NCBI GenBank assembly: GCA_020310875.1
Contig: CM035414.1
Coordinates: 197,161,884-197,225,883 of the forward strand
From: Ceratopteris richardii
Taxonomy: Eukaryota > Streptophyta > Polypodiopsida > Polypodiales > Pteridaceae
Direction of reading: 5' to 3'
Length of the DNA stretch: 64,000 bases
Part shown: positions 35,393 through 48,249 of the stretch, one piece after another
How positions within the stretch are numbered: position 1 is the stretch's first letter
Layout of the letters: each line of letters opens with the position of its first letter
Position numbers and translations under genes: made by a program
The notes under the pieces: generated by a model
What the model was told of the DNA's origin: nothing
Seen by the model: only the letters and a program-made list of their open reading frames with translations
The model's database searches: none

Positions 35393-35406
35393 ATTGGTAT
35401 CGAGTA
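35393..35406 (+). other. Primer-binding site, initiator tRNA-Met type
   Basis: ATTGGTATCGAG directly after the LTR, close to the common copia PBS TGGTATCAGAGC. The minus-strand copies of this family at 56130-56148 and 57898-57911 have TTGGTATTAGAGC and TCGGTATAAGAGC. Confidence 0.75.
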
Positions 35407-35746
35407 GTTCGTCGCTTCATCTAAAACGTCGTCGACACCCCTCCGGTCACAGTCTCAGAATCGCACAAAATTGGGTGAGCATACTCAGGGTGATTAGGAG
35501 ATCAAAACTGCTTTGTTTTGTGGTGCCAAAATCGCGATCTGAGCTCGTTTTGGCCTCTCAATGCACTATCACAGCGCTTCTACAGGCTATCTTATCTTTT
35601 TATGCCAAAGATATATACAAGTTTTGGTTTGTCAGTATAAGCCTCTCAAAGTCTACTACAGGTCTAGTAGAACACATCAGGATAGATCTATTCAATGTTT
35701 TTAGATATAATCATTTTTTTGCATCAAGGTATTTTAGTCGGTGGCC

Positions 35747-36830
35747 ATGGCTGAAAGGAGTGATGTATTTCATATGTTGGCTATTGATGATAAGTTGGAG
35801 AGTACCAATTATCCATTTTAGGTTTATATGATGTGACATGTATTAGTTGCAAAAGGACTCTAGAACATTGTGCAGGGTGTTGAAAAATGTCCTATTACAC
35901 CTGCAAATATAGGTATTGAAGCTGATGTAGATGGTGTTGAAGATGTTGATATTCTTCAGATTCCTATTCGTCTTGCGGTTTCTAGTGCACCTACTATAGA
36001 GCAAATTCGTTGCGATTGTAGGGATGCTCAGGCACATGCATTGATAGCATTGTCTATCAGATGTTCCATTATTCCTCACATTTGCTCTTGCAAAATAACT
36101 AAGGATGCTTGGGATACACTTACCACATTGTACCAAGCTAGAAATGAGGCTCGTGTTGCTTACCACCGAAAACAATTGGAGAGTGAGCATATGAATGAAG
36201 GTGATTCTATGGATAGTTTTTTTACAAAGATCAAGGATTTTAAGGAACAATTGATTTCTGTTGATGAAGTCCCTCCTGAAAATTCACTTGTGCAAACTGT
36301 TCTGAATGGTCTTCCCGACTCATATCAGAGTTTCGCTTCTACTCCTCGTTTGATGATGAAAGGCAATCCAAATGCCTTCACATTTGAAGAGTTGGTTTTG
36401 TTCAGTTGCAAGAAGATCAATCCAGGCAGAACACATCTATTATGCATGTTGCAGATCAAGCTTTCCTAGCTAGTCAGAAGGGCAAAGGAAAATGGAGGTC
36501 TTCTACTAGTAAGTAGAAATCTACTAATTCTACACAATCAAAGAAGGAAGACAAAGATCAAAAGAAATCAGAAAAACAGAAATTGTTTTGCAAATACTGT
36601 AAAGAAAATGATCATGTCATTAAGAGTTGTCCAAAACTCGCTGCAAAAAAGGCAAAAAGGGAAGCAAATCATCATGTCATTAAGAGTTATCCAAAAAAGA
36701 GGTTGGAATGGTTGTTGCAGAGGCCTCTACATCAAAAAAAAGTGTGCTAATCTTGTGCAGAATGAAGAATGGGCATTTACTACTGTTTGTAGTTTTGATC
36801 AATCTTCTCATGAGTAGCATATGTCTATAG
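35747..36830 (+). pseudogene. Family C copy 1 gag
   Basis: ATG at 35747, three early in-frame stops, then an open stretch to 36469 with the copia gag domain (ITKDAWDTLTTLYQ, HMNEGDSMDSFFTKI, VLNGLPDSYQSF). A frame change follows, then one CCHC knuckle CKYCKENDHVIKSC at about 36586-36630. The segment around the knuckle seems partly duplicated (the VIKSCPK and VIKSYPK copies about 60 bp apart). Confidence 0.85.
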
Positions 36831-39800
36831 TAGACTTAGATGTTTGGTATTTTGATAGTGGGGCAACCAAACATATTACCTTGTAGTGAAGTTTCTTCAC
36901 TTCACTTGAGCATGTCCCTACAGTGAATACTGTCACATGTGCTAACAACTCCTCTTATCCTGTCATGGGAATTGGTAAGATCATTCTAACTACGACGAAC
37001 GATAGTTCTTTCACCTTGTCAAATGCTTTATTTATGCCAGGGATCAAGAAAAATCTATTATTGGTTTAAGCATTAGCCAAGATTGGCTTGGTTGTGAAAT
37101 TTATTGATGACAGATGTACAGTTCATGATCTATCAAATGGCGACATGATGATTTCTTCTTGCATTTTATGTTGTGGGTTGTATAAGCTCATAGACTATGA
37201 AAGATCTGTGAATAATTCAGCATGTGCAGTACATGATTCTTAGGCTATGCCAAATGCAAAGCTTTGGCATGCACGCTTTGGTCATCTGAGTTTTGCTAGT
37301 TTGCTATGCCTCCAAAAATCTAAAATGGTGTCCTCTTTGCCCAAACTTGAGGCACCCAGAAAACATGTTTGTAAAGGTTGTATTTTGGGCAAAATGTAGT
37401 GTTCCTCCTTTCCAAAAGATGGTTCAGTTTGAGCTACTCAAAAATTGCAGCTTGTTCATAGTGATGTTTTTTTTCCTATGCAGACACCCTCTTTTGGAAA
37501 TTATCTTTACTTCGTGACTTTCATTGATGATTTTTCTAGGCATACATGGGTATATCCATTGAAAGCAAAGTCGGAAATGTTCATTTTCTTCAAAGAGTTT
37601 TTGGTTTTGGCTAAAAATTTGTCAGCATGTAAATGAGGCACCCTCTGTTCTGATCGAGGGGGGAATATGTGTCTTCTGACTTTAATGCATTTTTGGCTAA
37701 ATGTGGGATACAACATCAGTGTATAGTGTTGTTTACACCTTAATAGAATGGAGTTGCTAAATGGAAGAACAGCTCACTCATGGAGATGACAGCATGTATG
37801 GTCAAGAGTTAGGCTTTACCACATAATTTTTGGCTTGAGGCTCTCATGTATGCAGCATATGTACTTAACAGCTGTCCCACTAAAGCACTATAATCTATTA
37901 CTCCATATGAGTCTTGGCATGTTCAAAAGCCATCTATTACTCATTTGTGTGTTTTTTGTTGTCTCACATATGCATTAGTTCTTGAACAACATCGCACGAA
38001 ATTGGATGATAAAGCAGTAAAATGTATTTTTGTTGGGTAGAGTTCTGAAAGCAAAGGCTATCATCTATATCATCCACAGACTAAACGCATTTTGGTTAGC
38101 CGTGATGTTGTTTTTGTGGAAGATGCTATTCAGCCTTTAGTTTCATGTACGAAGGAGAAATTTTTTAGCTCCAAAGACATGTATGATACTTTGCTTCCTC
38201 TTTTTACAGGTGGATAGTCTAGTGTCCTAATGGGGCAACTTCTCATCCATTGCAAGTTTTATGTGATGATGCAGATCATTCAATTTCTAATGTAGATTTG
38301 CATGATGCAGTTGTTGATGAGGGAGTTAATCTTGAGGAGGCAAAAACTATGCCAAAATGGCTAGTACAGACTTTGTGTGACAACAAATTAGATGCACCTC
38401 TATCATACCGTACTCGTTCAAGCTCTCATAGTGCCTCTTTTGCATCAAATTGCTATGTTATGGCTGCATTTAATCTCTCTGATGAGACTAAACTTGTTTT
38501 GTTTGATGAAACACAAAATTCTGAACATTGGATGGCTGCACAGCAATCTAAATATGATGCTATCATGAAAAATGGTACCTGGTCTTTATGGGACTTGCCT
38601 CCTGGTAAGAAGGCCATTGGCACTAAGTGGGTATACAAGCTGAAGTGTAAACTTGATGGAACAATTGACAGTATAAGGCTAGGCTTGTTGCAAAGGGTTA
38701 TGCGCAAGAAAGAGGCATTGATTTTGATGAAACCTTTGCACCTACTTGTCGAATGACTACTATTCATAGCATCTCCGCACTTCCAGCTCATCATGGTTGG
38801 AATGTGCATCAGTTGGACATTAAAACAGCATTTTTGAATGGTGACTTGCATGAAAAAGTGCATGTTTTTTAGCCTCGTGGCTTTGTGCAGAAAGGGCTTG
38901 AAAACTAGGTGTGTAGGTTAAAGAAGGCATTATATGGTTTAAAGCAAGCAACATGTGCTTGGTATGAAAAGATACATGCCTATCTGATTGCACATGGTTT
39001 TGAGAACAGTCCAATTGAAAACACCTTATATGTTAAGCGTGCTAATGATGTGCTTCTGATCATTGTTGTGTATGTTGATGACATGATGCTCACTGGTCCT
39101 CATGAGAAGCACATTACTGATTTCAAAGATAATTTGCATGCCTCATTTGAGATGTCTGAGTTACGACATTTGCATCGTTATTTGAGCTTTCAGTTTATGC
39201 AAGTTGATGGCGGAATAGCTTTGTGTCAAACAAAATATATTTTGACACATTATTGCAGCATTTTGGCCTTCAAGACTGTAAACTTATTGCCACTCGTATG
39301 GAGACAAGTTCACAATTGAGTCTTCATGATGCTCGAGATGCATTTGATGTTATGTATGAGCAGGTTGTTGGATGCTTGATTTACTTATGCATTACTCGAC
39401 CACATATTCAGTTTTTTGTCTCACATATGAGCAGGTTTATGCATTGCCCAGGTGTCAAGCATTAGCAGGTGGTTAGGCACATCTTTTGCAAGTTGAGTGG
39501 TACCCGGCTACTTGGCTTGTTTTATCCCAAGGGGGGATCACTAGCGCCAGATTTGCATGCTTTTTCTGACTCTGACTGGGCTGGTTGCTATGACACTCAT
39601 GTGTCCACTAGTGGTTTTTGTTTCATGCTTGGTAGCTCATGCATATCTTGGCTGAGCAAGAAGAAGCCTACTGTGGCCACTTCAAGTTGTGAGGCTGAGT
39701 ATAGGGAAGCTTTCACAGCGACTATTGAGTGTGTGTCGCTCAGATGCCTTATGGCTGATTTGGGTGTTTGTCAATCTTCAGCCACCACCATCTTCACTAA

Positions 39801-40034
39801 CAGTTAGAGCGCATTGGTAGTTGCGAGCAACCCTATGCTCCATGCTCTCACTAAGCACATTGAGGTGTATTATCTCAGCGAGAGGTTTTCTACTGGAGAG
39901 ATCAGCTTGGCATATGTGCCCACGCAGGAGAACATTGCACACCTTTCAGGAAGGCTCTACTTAGGGAGAAGTTTGAAGCTTTTCGCAAAGCTTTGGACTT
40001 ACTTCCTTTTGTGGATTGATTGCATATATCTTGG
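36831..40034 (+). pseudogene. Family C copy 1 pol: protease, integrase, RT, RNase H
   Basis: Protease FDSGATKHIT near 36850. Pre-integrase LWHARFGHLS near 37262. Integrase has HSDVFFPM with the first Asp (about 37458) and SDRGG with the second (about 37652); the usual NGVAERKN is NGVAKWKN, losing the catalytic Glu. RT spans about 38510-39240 (AIGTKWVYKLK, QLDIKTAFLNG, LKKALYGLKQA, catalytic YVDD near 39070). RNase H runs from about 39553 (FSDSDWAG, SSCEAEYRE, TKHIEVYY). In-frame stops occur where copia proteins keep Gln or Trp, for example 37810-37812, 38870-38872, 38906-38908 and 39805-39807, and there are several frameshifts. The end is cut by D at 40034. Confidence 0.88.
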
Positions 40035-41496
40035 TGTTGGAAATTAGGTAGGCCCATAACTAATTTCCACAGGTTCCATAGGTCCAGGATCTACAACACA
40101 GATTCCAACATCTTCCAAAATTGACAAACATGAACATAGAACACTTAATCATACAATGATGAGACAAACATAGAGAGGGATTAGACAACATGTTCAAAGT
40201 GTTACGTAAGCCACTCCTTACTCATACCATCATATATACAAATGTCAATTTATAATGTGGGAGTCAAAATCTCAACCACTCTATGTGAACAGAAATAGAT
40301 GGAAGAGTGTATGTACAGAATTTACAAGAATATTCAGATGTAGGGACAGAAATCTAAATATATATGAGATGTATGACCTGATAGGTTGTAGAAGAGTGTA
40401 TATGAGTCACAGAAAGAGGGGAGTTCTGTTTGAAATTGATATTCAGCAAACCCTAATTTGAATTTAGACTATGGAAGACCCTAAATCAGATGTGTGTGTG
40501 ATAGATCACATACTTATAGAATTAGCATAGAATGCTAACAAGTTGTTGATAGAAATCCTCATACTCATGTGGAAACACCTTCTCTAACACCTCATCTGAT
40601 TCATGTACCATGCATGTACCGATTCTCCTTTATGTATGCCAAATAGGACTCCTCCATATATGGATGCCACCGCCTCCATAAGCTCCAAGTAGTACCTATA
40701 TGCATAAAGAGAATATGTACCTGAATAGTTAACATAAGATGCAATCTTATGTTAAGCTCCATCCAATGTCTTTGAAGTACTTCATAATCTTCATGTAGAA
40801 GACAATCTTCAAATACATCATGTAGATGGTTGATCCACACCACCAATCTACTCATAGGTAAGTCTTCTCCATAAGCAAGAGTGTGAGCATACTCTTCTCC
40901 AAGAAGAACTCCATGGCTGCTCCTCATGAGCTTCAATAGCTCCTCCATAGCTGCCCATATGTGCACATGGCTTCCCCATGTGTACTTCACCTAGAACTCC
41001 TCCAAGAGTGGCCTAAGATTGCATTGGGATATTCAAAAAGTGACCAGAAAGCCTTCTTATATAGCCTTCTAAGTCCTCATGCAATAAAACTCCAAAATAA
41101 AGCTGATTTTCATGCAAAAAGCTGGATCGTTGTTTATTATTTTTTTAATCGCTAAACTTTTGCTTTATTTCAATGTTGCTTTTTAGTTATTGTTAAAAAC
41201 CTTTAGTCCTTTTGACCACCTGATGAATGAACTAATGACATTTTTATGACATGTAAGCTGAGAGCTATCAAATGAGGTAAAAACCCTAAATCAACAAAAA
41301 ATTAGGGTTAGGGTTTTCTCCCAAATCTGATCTCTGATGACTGAATGTCATATACCATTAGAAAGCTCTCTTCAAGCTCTACAAGATAAGCTCATAAAAA
41401 TTTTACCCAAATTTTGTGCCAAAAATGACTTAAGTACCAAAATTAGGGCTTTTGCCCTAATAGGATTTTGGACTGATGTGACATTGATTTCCAACA
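40035..41496 (-). repeat. Element D 3' LTR, 1462 bp
   Basis: TG...CA ends with a 10-bp perfect terminal inverted repeat; co-linear with 44465-45938. A minus-strand TATA (GGCTATATAAG) at 41056-41066 is conserved in the other LTR. Confidence 0.93.
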
Positions 41497-44464
41497 ATCC
41501 CCACTGCAATGTCACATTGGTACATATTGAACTGGATATGCAACTTCGCAAAATGACATAAGCTTCAATCTTGTCCTCCATAATTGACCTTCAAACTTTA
41601 TCTTCAAAAGTCTTCTTCAAAACTGAATTTGAATTTCTTCAAAATTTAAAAATCTAAATTTGTTGAATATGAACCTTAATACCTGAGAAAATATGCATAC
41701 TAGATATCCAATAGTGTTAGAAGACATCAAGTAATCACTGCTTGACAACATATGTAGCATGAATTGACTCTGAACCTGTTATCTCTTGTCTTCTCAAACC
41801 TGTAAACATACACTAGGATCCACATATTTGCATTTACCTTATGAAAGGTTTCTCAACATACTTCTATTGTGTCATGTAGATACACTAAACAAAATCAAAA
41901 ATTGAATCCATCCTGGGACTTATGACTGACAACTCACAACTTCGTGTATTATGAACACTAGTTGGTTCATCTCTGACTGTACTCAACTTTCATGACTCTC
42001 ACCAAAGTTTCATATCTATGAAGTCATCTTGTCTTCATCCTTGTTCTTTCTGTAAGTCTTCTATACCTGTTTCCTTCAAAGTCTGGTATAATCATATATG
42101 TGTGCACCTCATAAGTAACATGCCTCTCTGAAATATCAAGCTTCTCTGTTGGAACTTTCTCCCGAACAAACAGGAACTTTCTCCAGACATTCTCCTTCTT
42201 CCTTCTTCTTTCAAAGCTGGAACATAAAGAGAAACTGACAAAGGAAATATAGGAATACCTGTAGGTGTGACTCTGCATTCTTTAACATATGGCGAAAATA
42301 AGTATTCATGTTTCATCACCCCCTGGATTATTTAACACTAGTATCGAGAATTCTTCAAAGTATATCGAACTTTATGAAATCTTGAATGTCTTCCTTCTTT
42401 CAATAAATCTGATCTTTAGTGATTTAGTATTGCTTTCATAACATTAATACCTGTGTCTAAAACAAAATAATCTGAATCCTTTTTTATTAGCATTGCAGTT
42501 GCCAATAGCTTTCACTGCCATTCCTCAACTTCCCATAATATAGAATAAGGTTAGTTGATCCTATTACATCAAAAATCTTTGATGAAAGCACTTTAGGATT
42601 CATAATCTATTGTAACATAACACATATCTTCTTCTATTTCTTTGCAACAGTAATCCGATAGAATCTGAATCTTTGACTTACTTCTTCCAATGCTAAGAAG
42701 CTTATAAACAAAGGATAGACATTTGACTCAACAATACTCAAGATATTCAAGATCATTCAAGATCATAGATCTCTCCAACAAAATACCTATGTAGAATCTG
42801 TTCTCATCAAACCTTCATGGCTGAATGTTTGATTTGCTACCTGAATGAATCCAAGTGTCCATGCTTCTTACATAAAGTTGTAAAACTTTTCTTCAAGTAA
42901 ATCCTTCCCAAGAATCTTCCACTTCTATTGCTTGAGTTTCTTTTGGCTGACTCCACTTCTCAATCAATTGATAGGATTTGATGGAACACCTTTTTGAATA
43001 CAAGCATGTATCCAAAAGTCAAGACAAACATAGAAAGTAGATTCTCCACCTAAGGTATATAAAAAAATCTGAATTTTTTGAAAATACTGAATTTTTTGAA
43101 TTTTGTAAAAATACTAAATTTTTTGAATTTTTTGAAAATGCTAAATTTTCTAAATTTCATCTCCAAGTCTCCAACATCTGCTTCAAATACTCTTTTACCT
43201 CAAGAGTTAGGTAAAGAAGAAATATACTTCTCTAAAAGAGTATTTTAGACAAGCATGTATCCAAAAGTCAAGACAAACATAGAAAGTAGATTCTCCATCT
43301 GATTGGTATATAAAAAAAAATCTGAATTTTTTTGAATTTTTTGAAAATACTGAATTTTTTGAATTTTCTAAAAATACTGAATTTTTTGAATTTTTTGAAA
43401 ATATTGAATTTTCTGAATTTCATCTCCAAGTCTCCAACATCTGCTTCAAATACTCTTTTACCTCAAGAGTTAGGTAAAGAAGAAATATACTTCTCTGCAA
43501 CTTGTCATATACCAAGTAGCTCTGAATTGACACTCCAAGATTCTTTGAGGGAACATATAAGCTGCTTTCGTTTTGGAATTATTGAACCTTCTTCTTCTGC
43601 ACCTTTCTTCCACCTGATGATGTCAACATCTTCAAACTTCTCTTCCATACCTTTTGTTCTCTTCATCTTGAAGTAGAAAGAACTCTTAACTTCTTCAAAT
43701 GAATTTTTTTCTTCCTCTAGTGCTAAGAGTAAAAGACAAAACAAACATGATATATAAATGGAAGTGAACATAAAAGATAAAACATGCTTCTACCATCTCC
43801 TCATATGTTGAATCAACATTCTACTTCAAACTGAATTCACCAAGCTTTTCCTTGAGTTGGCTAAATGCTGAATTACCTCTCTAGGTATAAAATCTGATAA
43901 AAAAACTTCCAACCTTGTGTTGGCTGAAAACAAAACTGATCTAATCTCCAAATATGTCTTCTTAGATGAGCTTTCTTGCCATGAAATAGATCTTTTATCA
44001 AAATTGTCAAGAACAACCTCTAGATACCTGATTTGATGTAGCTAATGCTTTAACTTTCAAAGTAATGAAATCGTTTAAAAGCCCTTCTTGAATCCTTCAA
44101 ATCTCTTCATAATTGCTCTTCTAAGATATGACCTGCAAATGACAATCTGATAGTAGAAACTAATACGTGTGATTTGATGTTGATCTGGTTCCTTCATCTT
44201 CTCGAATTTGAAGTAGCCTTCTCTTCATCAAGTCTTGGTCTTCATGCAATTCTTCTGTAAAGTATTTTCATACTTCCAAAAGTATTTGGCTGCTAAGAGA
44301 TCATCAACTTCATACTCCACACTGATAAATAAACATGTGACGAAATTGTCTAATTCTCAAATCTTTATTCATCTAGATTAAGTGTGTATGTCATATGTCA
44401 TATGTCAAAGTTTAGAAGATGCTCTGAAACCATATGTTGGTAGTCTCGAAGCTCTGATAACGAA
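41497..44464 (-). other. Element D internal region, non-coding
   Basis: AT-rich; only short frames, none with gag or pol motifs. It contains a 248-bp tandem duplication (43002-43498). Confidence 0.8.
43002..43498. repeat. 248-bp tandem duplication with GAATTTTTT-rich core
   Basis: The words CAAGCATGTATCCAAAAGTC and CATCTCCAAGTCTCCAACAT each occur twice 248 or so bp apart. Each unit contains a short array of (T)GAATTTTTTGAAAATA-type words. Confidence 0.88.
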
Positions 44465-45938
44465 TGTTGGAAATTACGTAGGCCCATAACTAAATTCCAC
44501 AGGTTCCATAGGTCCAGGATCTACAACATGGATTCCATCATCTTCCAAAATTGACAAACATGAACATACAACACTTAATCATACAATGATGAGACAAAGA
44601 TAAAGAGAGATTAGACAACATGTTCAAAGTGTTATGTAAGCCACTGCTTACTCACACCATCATATATACAAATGTCAATTTACAATGTGGGAGTCAAAAT
44701 CTCAACCATTCTATGTGAACAGAAATAGATGGAAGAGTGTATGTACAGAATTTACAAGAATATTCAGATGTAGGGATAGAAATCTGAATATATATGAGAT
44801 CTATGACTTGATAGGTTGTAGAAGAGTGTATATGAGTGACAGAAAGAGGAAAGATTAGTTTGAAACTGATATTCATCAAACCTTAATCTAAATTTAGGTT
44901 ATGGAAGATCCTAAATCAGATGTGTGTGTGATAGATCACATACTTACAGAATTAGCATAGAATGCTAACAAGTTGCTTACATAAATCCTCATACTCATGT
45001 GGAAAGACCTTCTCTAACACCTCATCCGATTCATGTAGCATGCATGTACTGATTCTCCTTTATGTATGCCGAATAGGACTCCTCCCGATATGGATGCCAC
45101 CACCTCCATAAGCTCCAAGTAGTACCTGTGTGCATAAAGAGAATATGTACCTGAATAATTAACATAAGATGCAATCTTATGTTAAGCTCCATCCAATGTC
45201 TTTGAAGTACTCCATAATCTTCACGTTGAAGACAATCTTCAATACATCATGTAGATGGTTGATCCACACCACCAATTTGTTGATAGGTAATTCTTCTCCA
45301 TAAGCAAGAGTTTGAACACACTCTTCTCCAAGAAGAACTTCATGGCTGCTCCTTGTGAGCTTCAATAGCTCTTCCATAGCTGCCCATATATGCACATGGC
45401 TGCCTCATGTGTGCATCACCTAGAACTCCTCCAAGAGTGGCCTAAGCTTGCGTTGGGATAATTCAAAAAGTGACCACAAAGCCTTCTTATATAGCCTTCT
45501 AAGTCCTCATGCAATAAAACTCCAAAATAAAGTTGATTTTCATGCGAAAAGTTGGATCGCTGTTTATTAGTTTTTTAATCCCTAAACTTTGCTTTATTTT
45601 AATGTTGCTTTTTAGTCATTGTTAAAAGCACCTTTTGACCAGCTTTTTAGTCCTTTTCACCACCTGGTGAATGAACTGATGACATTTTTATGACCTGTAA
45701 GCTGAGAGCTATTAAATGAGGTAAAAACCCTAAATCAGCAAAAAATAAGGTTAGGGTTTTCTCCCAAATCTGATCTCTGATGGTTGAATGTCATATACCA
45801 TTAGAAAGCTCTCTTCAAGCTCTACAAGATAGGCTCATAAAAATTTTACCCAAATTTTGTGCCAATACTAACTAAGTACCGAAATTAGGGTTTCTGCCCT
45901 AATAGGATTTTGGACTGATGTGACATTCATTTCCAACA
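44465..45938 (-). repeat. Element D 5' LTR, about 1474 bp
   Basis: Same ends as the 3' LTR, with scattered differences. TATA on the minus strand at 45486-45496 (GGCTATATAAG). PBS adjoins at about 44450-44464. Confidence 0.93.
45486..45496 (-). promoter_or_regulatory. Putative TATA box of element D
   Basis: GGCTATATAAG on the minus strand, identical to that in the 3' LTR at 41056-41066. Confidence 0.5.
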
Positions 45939-46001
45939 CTTGGCACTTCCTTATACATGATTGTTGGTTCCTTGTTCACCGCATCACTCCCAGGTGGGAT
46001 T

Positions 46002-46222
46002 TGTTGATATATTTAGGAATTGATGTGTGTGAACACACTAGGACTGTCGAGGCACTTTTTTCCCTCTTTAGGAGGTTTCCTTGTATATATTTCTTTAGCC
46101 CTAACGGGTTACTTATCTTTGTACATTCTAGTGGTAATACATTCAGTATTCTGTGTTGTGCTTCAAGCTTCTTCTTCTTCCTTGTGTTGTTCGCGTGCTT
46201 TCGTAGACATCTAACTCCAACA
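46002..46222 (+). repeat. Family C copy 1 3' LTR, 221 bp
   Basis: TGTTGATATATTT to CTAACTCCAACA, with TGTTG/CAACA inverted ends, preceded by a polypurine tract. A TATA-like GTATATAT lies at 46083-46090. It matches 56149-56376 and 57912-58142 in reverse orientation. Confidence 0.92.
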
Positions 46223-47075
46223 ACTTCTAAGTTTCACGATACATGGACTACCACGATACACAATATTTAGCCCTTAACGATACACGATACTGCACTACAC
46301 TACAAATATTGGACTAAGAAATGATACAAAATACTCCAATTCAATGAGTCACAATACCGGACACTTGGCAAGGATGATACACGATACACAAATCTTAACG
46401 ATACAAAATACTGCAGAATTTCCACGATACACGATAGTGGGATCATAACGATACAAGATCCATGACACATAAGACCCTAGCAATAGACGATACACAAATG
46501 ATCTGACGATACATGATACTCAAAAGGCTCATGATACACGATACTCAAGTAACTGCGATACACGATACTTAAATATCGTGATACTCGATCCGACGATACA
46601 CGATACTCAAGTATCATGGTACATGGGGAGTATAGGTATCGGTGATACATGATACTTGCCAGGTATCATGGCACATGGGAATTCAAGTATCGCGATACTT
46701 GAACTCGATGGGCCACGATACTTGGACTTTTCTCACTCAAATACAAAGATTTTTTCAGACAAATTTATTAATGTGCTCCTTGTGCACTCCTCTTCACGTC
46801 TATGTCCCTATAAAGTTCAAACTCCCACAATATCTTCCTCACAATATCGATCGCAAGTCTCATCATGGTTTTGGTAACTGTAAAGACTTTTCCAATTATC
46901 AAGATGTATTGGGCTCACCTCTTTGCTACTCTCCTCAAGCTTTGGATATTGATAGCCTCCTACAACCAAGAATCCACTCGATATATGCTTGGCGATACTA
47001 ATCGTATGTGCACTCTCACGATACTTGCACGAACACAAGTGACTTAATGAATGAATTTTTTGGCTTTTATACCCT
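46223..47075 (-). repeat. GATAC-rich degenerate repeats, possible LTR
   Basis: 46230-46740 is packed with GATAC/GTATC words, often as ACGATACACGATACT, more than 20 in 500 bp without fixed spacing; a few more lie near 46990-47030. A minus-strand TATA-like GGGTATAAAAGCC occurs at about 47060-47072, so this may be the R-U5 of an LTR read leftwards, perhaps that of element E. That link is inference. Confidence 0.5.
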
Positions 47076-48245
47076 TGGGTTGGCCCAAGGCTGAAAGGTA
47101 TAGAAATGAAAATTTTTTGGATTTTGGGAAATCTACCTACCTACCCTACTCCTCCTCCTTCCTTTCTATTGTCTACTCCTAATCATTCACTCTCACTTCC
47201 CTAGGTATAACAACTTACTATACACACTTCCCAAGTGCAAAGTAATAAGTGCAATGAGAAATGACTTGCCAAAGTAGAGTACTTACCTCTTCACAACTCG
47301 TACCTTCACCTACGAGCTCTTACCATCACACAAGTCCCTCGGTTGGAATCGTACTCACAAGCAACAGTGCCGAAAAATGTGTGTACCTAAGTGATGACTT
47401 AGGGACTTGCAACGAAGGAGACTATACCTCGATCACCAACAAGTACATATAGTGGGGATGATCGCACATTTAAATTATCAATCCGAGAAGTGTCTTAAAC
47501 CTAATCGAGTGTATGAGGACATGCACTTACGCAATGGTCAATGAAGTGGAATAGCTAATGTTGCATGCAGATGAGTGCAATCATTCACATACATCACCTT
47601 CACAAGTGAAAATGGTGTCGCAATACTTGAAACAGCAGCAAGAACAAAAATGGACTTTTATCTCAACTCCAAAATTGGAATATGGTCAATAGAAGGTTCA
47701 TTTCGAATCTCTCGACAAGACGCATCCAATGGTAGTACCACTGTCTGATTCTAACAAACTTTCTTCAAGTTATGGGCAAAAAACAGAGCTACGGGACTCA
47801 CCTAATCACACCACACGCCTTCTCAAGCTTCACACACACATACACTCTTCCAAAAAGCAATGAAATGGATAGACAACACTTCCATGCACTCGATTCAAGC
47901 TAGAAACACACATGCAAGCTCACAAGCAAAGAGATACAGGAAGAAGAAGGGGCAAATTCGAAAATTTGATCTCTCCCTTCTCACAATGGCAAAAAGTCTT
48001 TACAAAGAGTCACAAAATGACTTATATACATGTGCCCTAAAATTGGTCCTTTCACACATGAGATCGGAACTTTATTGAAAAAGCCTAAATCCCTAGTATT
48101 TTACGAGGGCAAAGTTACAAATCTCTTTGGATATGCATCTAGAAGACTCCTCTGGTGCATTAACATGAGTGGAATATGTTACAAGATGGATATTGATAAA
48201 AATATATGCCCAAATTTGGAAAAAATTTGGGAGTCTTCTTCTTCT
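47076..48245. other. No supported gene
   Basis: AT-rich with short frames only. It may be U3 of the putative LTR to the left. Confidence 0.4.
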
Positions 48246-48249
48246 TCTC

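Larger units (their letters stand above)
40035..45938 (-). mobile_element. Element D: complete non-autonomous LTR retrotransposon
   Basis: LTRs at 40035-41496 and 44465-45938 are flanked by the 5-bp duplication CTTGG (40030-40034 and 45939-45943). Each LTR starts TGTTGGAAAT and ends ATTTCCAACA. On the minus strand the PBS-like TTATCAGAGC lies just inside the 44465 LTR, and a polypurine tract (GCAGTGGGGAT) just inside the 41496 LTR. The 2968-bp internal region has no coding motif. Structure fits a large non-autonomous derivative (LARD-like), probably mobilised by a copia element given the PBS. It sits inside the 3' end of family C copy 1. Confidence 0.93.
35288..46222 (+). mobile_element. Ty1/copia family C copy 1, split by element D
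   Basis: Order on the plus strand: 5' LTR fragment (35288-35392), PBS, gag, protease, integrase, RT, RNase H, then element D (40035-45938), the element's last internal bases with a polypurine tract (AGGTGGGATT at about 45992-46001), and the 3' LTR (46002-46222). Protease, integrase, RT, RNase H order is diagnostic of copia. Pol carries many stops. The first roughly 110 bp of the 5' LTR are missing. Confidence 0.9.

Noticed and set aside
40600..41000. Frame of 129 codons in the element D LTR (and 45177-45395 in the other LTR)
   Set aside because: It lies around the minus-strand LTR promoter and leader, is not preserved intact in the second LTR, and shows no gag or pol motif.
43332..43676. Frame encoding Asn-Phe-Leu repeats
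   Set aside because: It is translation of the GAATTTTTT array in non-coding element D.
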